NCBI GenBank assembly: GCA_015491595.1
Contig: WFVP01000384.1
Coordinates: 1 to 9,975 of the forward strand
Direction of reading: 5' to 3'
DNA from: Anaerolineales bacterium
GTDB taxonomy: Bacteria; Chloroflexota; Anaerolineae; Anaerolineales; DRMV01
DNA length: 9,975 nt
The notes under the pieces are model-generated. The model ran no database searches. It was not told the DNA's origin and worked only from the letters and a program-made list of their open reading frames with translations. Position numbers and translations under genes: made by a program. Below, piece by piece: positions 7,089 through 9,975 of the stretch (positions are counted from its first letter, which is position 1; the number at the start of each line of letters is the position of its first letter).

Positions 7089-8819
7089 ATGTCCGGGAAA
7101 CCCATCCACCGCCCTTGGCCCCGCTTCTCCTTCCAGGACCGACGCCGACCGGTTGGGGAAGGCAGGAAGGGCGTTTCCAATGAGCCTCGTTCCTTTCGGC
7201 CGGAGGGTTGGGCCATCGTCCTGGCCCTGTTGGCGCTGCTCGCGGGCCTGGGCGCCCGAAGCGGGCAGGGGGCTTCCCAAATCTCCCGATGGCAGCTGCG
7301 CATTCATCCCGTGGGACCCTGGTATGTGGGGGATGTCTTGAGCTGGGAGGTACGTCCTCCCGGGTCCGGGCTGCCGGGAGATGCGCGCGTCCAAATCCAG
7401 GTGGATCCCCCCTCAGGGCCCCAGTGGGAAGCCACCCTGGCTGCCTGGGGCATTGACCAGGTCCAGGCTGCGGTGGTGCCCTGGGCCTGGGAAACGGACG
7501 GAGAAGCGCCTGGGGTGCACGTCGTGACGGTGCGCTACCGGGGGCAGGAGGTCTTGCGGCAGCGGCTCTACCTATTCCCTTCGTCCCTGCGACCCTTTTC
7601 AGAGCGGGGTGTGGCGTGGGCCGAGTGGGTGACGGCTTGCTGTCAGGTGGTCTATTTCACCCAGACCGAAACCCAACGGGACCTGCCGGAACTGCTGGCG
7701 ACCACCGAGGCCGTGTACGCCGAGGTCACGCAGAGGATGAGCGTCCAACCCGGCCAGCGGGCCGTCATCGTGTTCCTGCCACGGCTGCTGGGGCAGGGGG
7801 GCTTTTTGGCCGGGGAGATGTGGGTGACGTACCGTGACCGAGGGCCCTTGATGGAGCCGGTGCGCCAAATCGTGTACCACGAGATGGTGCACTGGGTGGA
7901 AGGGAAAGGGGTGAAGAACTGGCGTCCTACCATGCTGGTGGAGGGTCTGGCCGTGTACCTCAGCGGCGGACATTACCGTCCCCACGAGCCCCTCTTCCGC
8001 CGCGCCCATGCGGTGTTGCAGTGGGGCCGGTATCAACCCCTTTCGGTGTTGGGCGAGGACTTCTATCAGCATCAACACGAACTGTCCTACATCCAGGCCG
8101 GGGCGCTGGTGGCTTATATGGTGGAACGTTGGGGATGGGAGCGCTTCTGGGCCTTTTACACCTCGCTGGAAGCCCCTGAGCAGGGGGAAACCCAAATGCA
8201 AGCCCTGAGCCGCCAACTGGAGGCCCGCTTCGGGCAGACGCTGGACGCCCTGGACCGGGACCTGCGGGCCTTCCTGGAACAGCATCCGGCCACGCCCGAA
8301 GACCTGGAGGACGTTCGGGTGACCGTGGCTCTGTACGAAGCCTTGCGGGCCTACCAGAAGGCCATGGACCCGGACGCCTACTACGGCACCGCCTGGCTCC
8401 CGCAGCGGAAGGTGATGCAGCCTCGCGGCATCGTCACGGACGCCATTCGCAGCCCCAACACCGCGCTTCACCAGACCGCGGAGCTCCTGCTGCAGCAGGC
8501 CAGTCTGGCCTGGTTGCGGGGGGATTACCCGGAAGCCAGACGTTATGTAGAGGAAGTCGAGACCTTGGTGGACGCTTACCGACGCGGAGAGGCCATTCCC
8601 TGGGAACGCCTCCCCGAGGCCCGGCGCTTTCGCAGGTGGGTTGCCTGGGCCTGGGGATGCGGTGGGGAGTTACAACGGTTGGATGTGCACGCCGACCCGC
8701 CACGGGCCCAGGTGCGCCCATGGTGGCGCGCGCCGGAGCTGGAAACCTGGGTCCTGCCCACGACGGACCGGTCCCGCGCGTGTCCCGCGCCCTCCGGGGA
8801 GGTCACTCGGCAAAGATGA
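7089..8819 (+). CDS. Membrane-anchored or secreted gluzincin-like (peptidase MA-like) metallopeptidase
   Basis: I do not recognise a named gene. Residues 41-57 form one strong hydrophobic segment (WAIVLALLALLAGLGA), a signal anchor or signal peptide, so the remainder should lie outside the membrane. An Ig-like beta region spans about 66-165. The zinc site is HEMVH (264-268) with a likely third ligand E285 in VEGLAVYLSG, the HExxH...E pattern of gluzincins, as in the peptidase MA-like (PF13485-type) proteins. The C-terminal part is helical; 455-500 resembles a TPR-like pair, and the last 50 residues are rich in W, R and P. ATG 7089 is the only start codon before the hydrophobic segment in this frame. 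It leaves an unusually long 40-residue N-terminal tail and has a poor ribosome site (GGGAG, three bases away). The true 5' end is therefore doubtful. The 3' end overlaps xpt by 17 bases, tail to tail. Confidence 0.75.
   Translation: MSGKPIHRPWPRFSFQDRRRPVGEGRKGVSNEPRSFRPEGWAIVLALLALLAGLGARSGQGASQISRWQLRIHPVGPWYVGDVLSWEVRPPGSGLPGDARVQIQVDPPSGPQWEATLAAWGIDQVQAAVVPWAWETDGEAPGVHVVTVRYRGQEVLRQRLYLFPSSLRPFSERGVAWAEWVTACCQVVYFTQTETQRDLPELLATTEAVYAEVTQRMSVQPGQRAVIVFLPRLLGQGGFLAGEMWVTYRDRGPLMEPVRQIVYHEMVHWVEGKGVKNWRPTMLVEGLAVYLSGGHYRPHEPLFRRAHAVLQWGRYQPLSVLGEDFYQHQHELSYIQAGALVAYMVERWGWERFWAFYTSLEAPEQGETQMQALSRQLEARFGQTLDALDRDLRAFLEQHPATPEDLEDVRVTVALYEALRAYQKAMDPDAYYGTAWLPQRKVMQPRGIVTDAIRSPNTALHQTAELLLQQASLAWLRGDYPEARRYVEEVETLVDAYRRGEAIPWERLPEARRFRRWVAWAWGCGGELQRLDVHADPPRAQVRPWWRAPELETWVLPTTDRSRACPAPSGEVTRQR
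7164..7182 (+). promoter_or_regulatory. Well-formed ribosome site and ATG in the wrong frame, 5' of the peptidase hydrophobic segment
   Basis: AGGAAGG (7164-7170) is nine bases before an ATG (7180-7182) that is +1 relative to the peptidase frame. It would encode MSLVPFGRR, a typical basic start of a signal peptide, and then lose the frame just before the hydrophobic stretch. This is either chance or the true start of the gene with a one-base error or mutation at about 7200-7216. Confidence 0.35.
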
Positions 8820-9378
8820 TGGCCCCGTCCTCCTCGAAACGGGCGATGCGCACCAGGGACTCGATGGGCACATTCAGATGTCGTAGATTCTCCCGGCCCT
8901 TCTGGAACACCTTCTCGATAAGCGCGCCCACACCGACCACCCGTCCGCCGGCCATATGCACCAACTGGGCCAGGGCTTTGATGGTCTGTCCGGTGGCCAG
9001 AAAGTCGTCCACAATGAGCACCCGGTCCTGAGGGCCAATCCACTCCGGGGACAGCCAGAGTTCCACCTCGCCGCCCTTGGTGGGGGAGGGCACCCGGACG
9101 TGGAAGGAGTCCTCGGGCAGGGTGATGGGACGGTGTTTGCGGGCGAAGATGAGGTAAACCCCCAGGTGATACGCCGCCGCCAAAGCGGGCGCGATGCCGG
9201 AAATCTCCGCGGTCAACACCTTCGTGGGCCGTGTGTGGGACAGCCGACGGGCCAGCACTTCCCCGCAGGCCATCATGAGTTCGGGGTCCACCTGGTGATT
9301 GAGGAACGCGTCCACCTTCAGGATGCCACGGCCCAGGTACTTGCCATCCTGCAAAATCCGCTGTTTGAGCCTCTCCAT
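8803..9378 (-). CDS. xpt: Xanthine phosphoribosyltransferase
   Basis: This cytosolic purine-salvage enzyme converts xanthine and PRPP to XMP and pyrophosphate. The 191-residue protein is close in length and sequence to Bacillus Xpt (194). Shared stretches include LKVDAFLNHQVDP (20-32), SGIAPA (60-65) and FARKH (78-82). The PRPP-binding loop is VLIVDDFLATGQT (120-132), and IEKVFQKGRE (154-163) follows. ATG at 9378 is chosen because family members begin with this MERLKQRI sequence; the reading frame stays open upstream without similarity. The site GAGGGA overlaps the TGA of the PHP gene, with about nine bases from GAGG to the ATG, so translation is likely coupled to that gene. I see no purine riboswitch in front of it. 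APRT-type enzymes are related but lack the LNHQxDP signature. Confidence 0.93.
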   Translation of the reverse strand: MERLKQRILQDGKYLGRGILKVDAFLNHQVDPELMMACGEVLARRLSHTRPTKVLTAEISGIAPALAAAYHLGVYLIFARKHRPITLPEDSFHVRVPSPTKGGEVELWLSPEWIGPQDRVLIVDDFLATGQTIKALAQLVHMAGGRVVGVGALIEKVFQKGRENLRHLNVPIESLVRIARFEEDGAIIFAE

Positions 9379-9389
9379 GGTTGGTTCCC

Positions 9390-9975
9390 TCAGTCGAGGT
9401 AAATGGGGTTGCTGAAAATCCACCCGCGCCAGCGCCCCCAGGCCCGGAGGTAGGCTTCCACCCGGTACGCGCCGGGCTGTTCCACCACCGTATCCACGGA
9501 AGCCGCGCGTTGCCACGATTGTACAACATCTCCGTTGCGTATCAGGCGGACCCGAGCGGCGCGAGGCAGGCGGATATGCAGGGTCACGGTGCCTTGCAGG
9601 GGGAAGCGGTCCCCCATCCAGGCCGTACCCGCGGGGCCGGTGGCCCAGAAGCGGAACCCGTCGGTGGGCGCCGGCAGGTCGTACCCCACGAAGGCATGGC
9701 CCTGGCGCAGGGCATCGTACACGGCGTGGCGGTCCTGTTCCAGGTCGCCCGTCAGGGGAGCGGGCAGGAGCAGGTGGGTGTTGACGGCGCGGAAGTGCCA
9801 TTCGTAGGGGAAGAGGGTGCGCTTGAGGGGGCCCAGGCGCGCGGGCAGGGCATGGGCATCGGAGCCGCCGATGGCCACGATGGGGCGTTTTCGCTCCTGA
9901 ATGAGCCGGTCCCACAGGGCCAGGGTTTCGGGGAAGGGTCCCCGGGCCACCCGATGGAAATGGAAAGCGTAGTAC
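9390..9975 (-). CDS. PHP-domain metallohydrolase, CehA/McbA-like, C-terminal part (5' end outside window)
   Basis: The frame stays open to the window edge, so only the last 194 residues are visible. An internal GTG at 9950 is not needed as a start. The segment W-DRLIQERKRPIVAIGGSDAH carries GGSDAH (visible residues 36-41), the final metal-binding motif of PHP domains in the CehA/McbA group. The helix region around residues 70-100 completes that domain. The last 80 or so residues form a beta-rich tail with PLQGTVTLHIRLP and VRLIRNG stretches, of the kind found in secreted or accessory members. The PHP fold hydrolyses phosphoesters; CehA-type enzymes also act on carbamate esters. The substrate here is unknown. 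It ends 11 bases before xpt and is co-oriented with it. Confidence 0.8.
   Translation of the reverse strand, partial: YYAFHFHRVARGPFPETLALWDRLIQERKRPIVAIGGSDAHALPARLGPLKRTLFPYEWHFRAVNTHLLLPAPLTGDLEQDRHAVYDALRQGHAFVGYDLPAPTDGFRFWATGPAGTAWMGDRFPLQGTVTLHIRLPRAARVRLIRNGDVVQSWQRAASVDTVVEQPGAYRVEAYLRAWGRWRGWIFSNPIYLD

Noticed and set aside
6243..7394. Long open frame of 383 codons on the minus strand across the M20 gene and the start of the next
   Set aside because: It is antisense to a well-supported M20 gene, low in complexity (G, R, P, Q rich), and has no recognisable motif.
8765..8774. Palindrome GGACCGGTCC near the end of the peptidase gene
   Set aside because: A ten-base palindrome without loop or T-run in GC-rich coding DNA is expected by chance.
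9379..9915. Upstream extension of the xpt reading frame to 9915
   Set aside because: The extension overlaps the PHP gene in another frame, is Arg/Pro rich, and known Xpt proteins begin at the ATG at 9378.
1..9975. CRISPR array, tRNA or rRNA, insertion sequence, phage or defence genes
   Set aside because: Reading both strands showed no regular repeats, no cloverleaf-like segments in the gaps, no transposase or integrase motifs, and no defence-type domains.

Overview
The window looks like an ordinary chromosomal stretch from a GC-rich bacterium (roughly 60-65% GC by eye). Genes are tightly packed, promoters are of bacterial sigma-70 type (TTGACA/TATAAT) and Shine-Dalgarno sites are clear. The mix of genes suggests Chloroflexota or a similar thermophile-rich lineage: a ClpC-type ATPase, an archaeal-type predicted methyltransferase, an M20 peptidase and a secreted MA-like peptidase. 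This placement is inference; no rRNA or marker-gene search was possible.

Layout. Positions 1-160 are a divergent intergenic region. It holds a consensus promoter firing leftward out of the window, a bulged inverted repeat, and a TATAAT box ahead of a clpC gene (161-2647, +). A rho-independent terminator follows clpC. Next comes a comM/yifB-type AAA+ gene (2761-4281, +). A second TATAAT box introduces a run of four rightward genes that may form one transcription unit: ruvX/yqgF (4437-4859), a COG2521-like SAM-dependent methyltransferase (4982-5854), an M20 metallopeptidase (5865-7070) and a membrane-anchored or secreted gluzincin-like peptidase (7089-8819). The last gene meets a leftward operon tail to tail with a 17-bp overlap. 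That operon contains the 3' part of a PHP-domain (CehA/McbA-like) metallohydrolase (9390 to the window edge) followed by xanthine phosphoribosyltransferase, xpt (8803-9378).

How the genes may work together. ClpC is a protein-unfolding ATPase for a ClpP protease. ComM and RuvX both belong to families linked to branched-DNA processing, although RuvX is also a pre-16S rRNA nuclease. The M20 and MA-like peptidases give the central operon a proteolysis theme. Xpt performs purine salvage. I see no tRNA, rRNA, CRISPR array, transposon, phage gene or defence island, and no gene-free stretch over 300 bases. Nothing in the window amounts to a convincing new multi-gene system. The least understood parts are the methyltransferase, the secreted peptidase with its uncertain 5' end, and the unusual control region before clpC.
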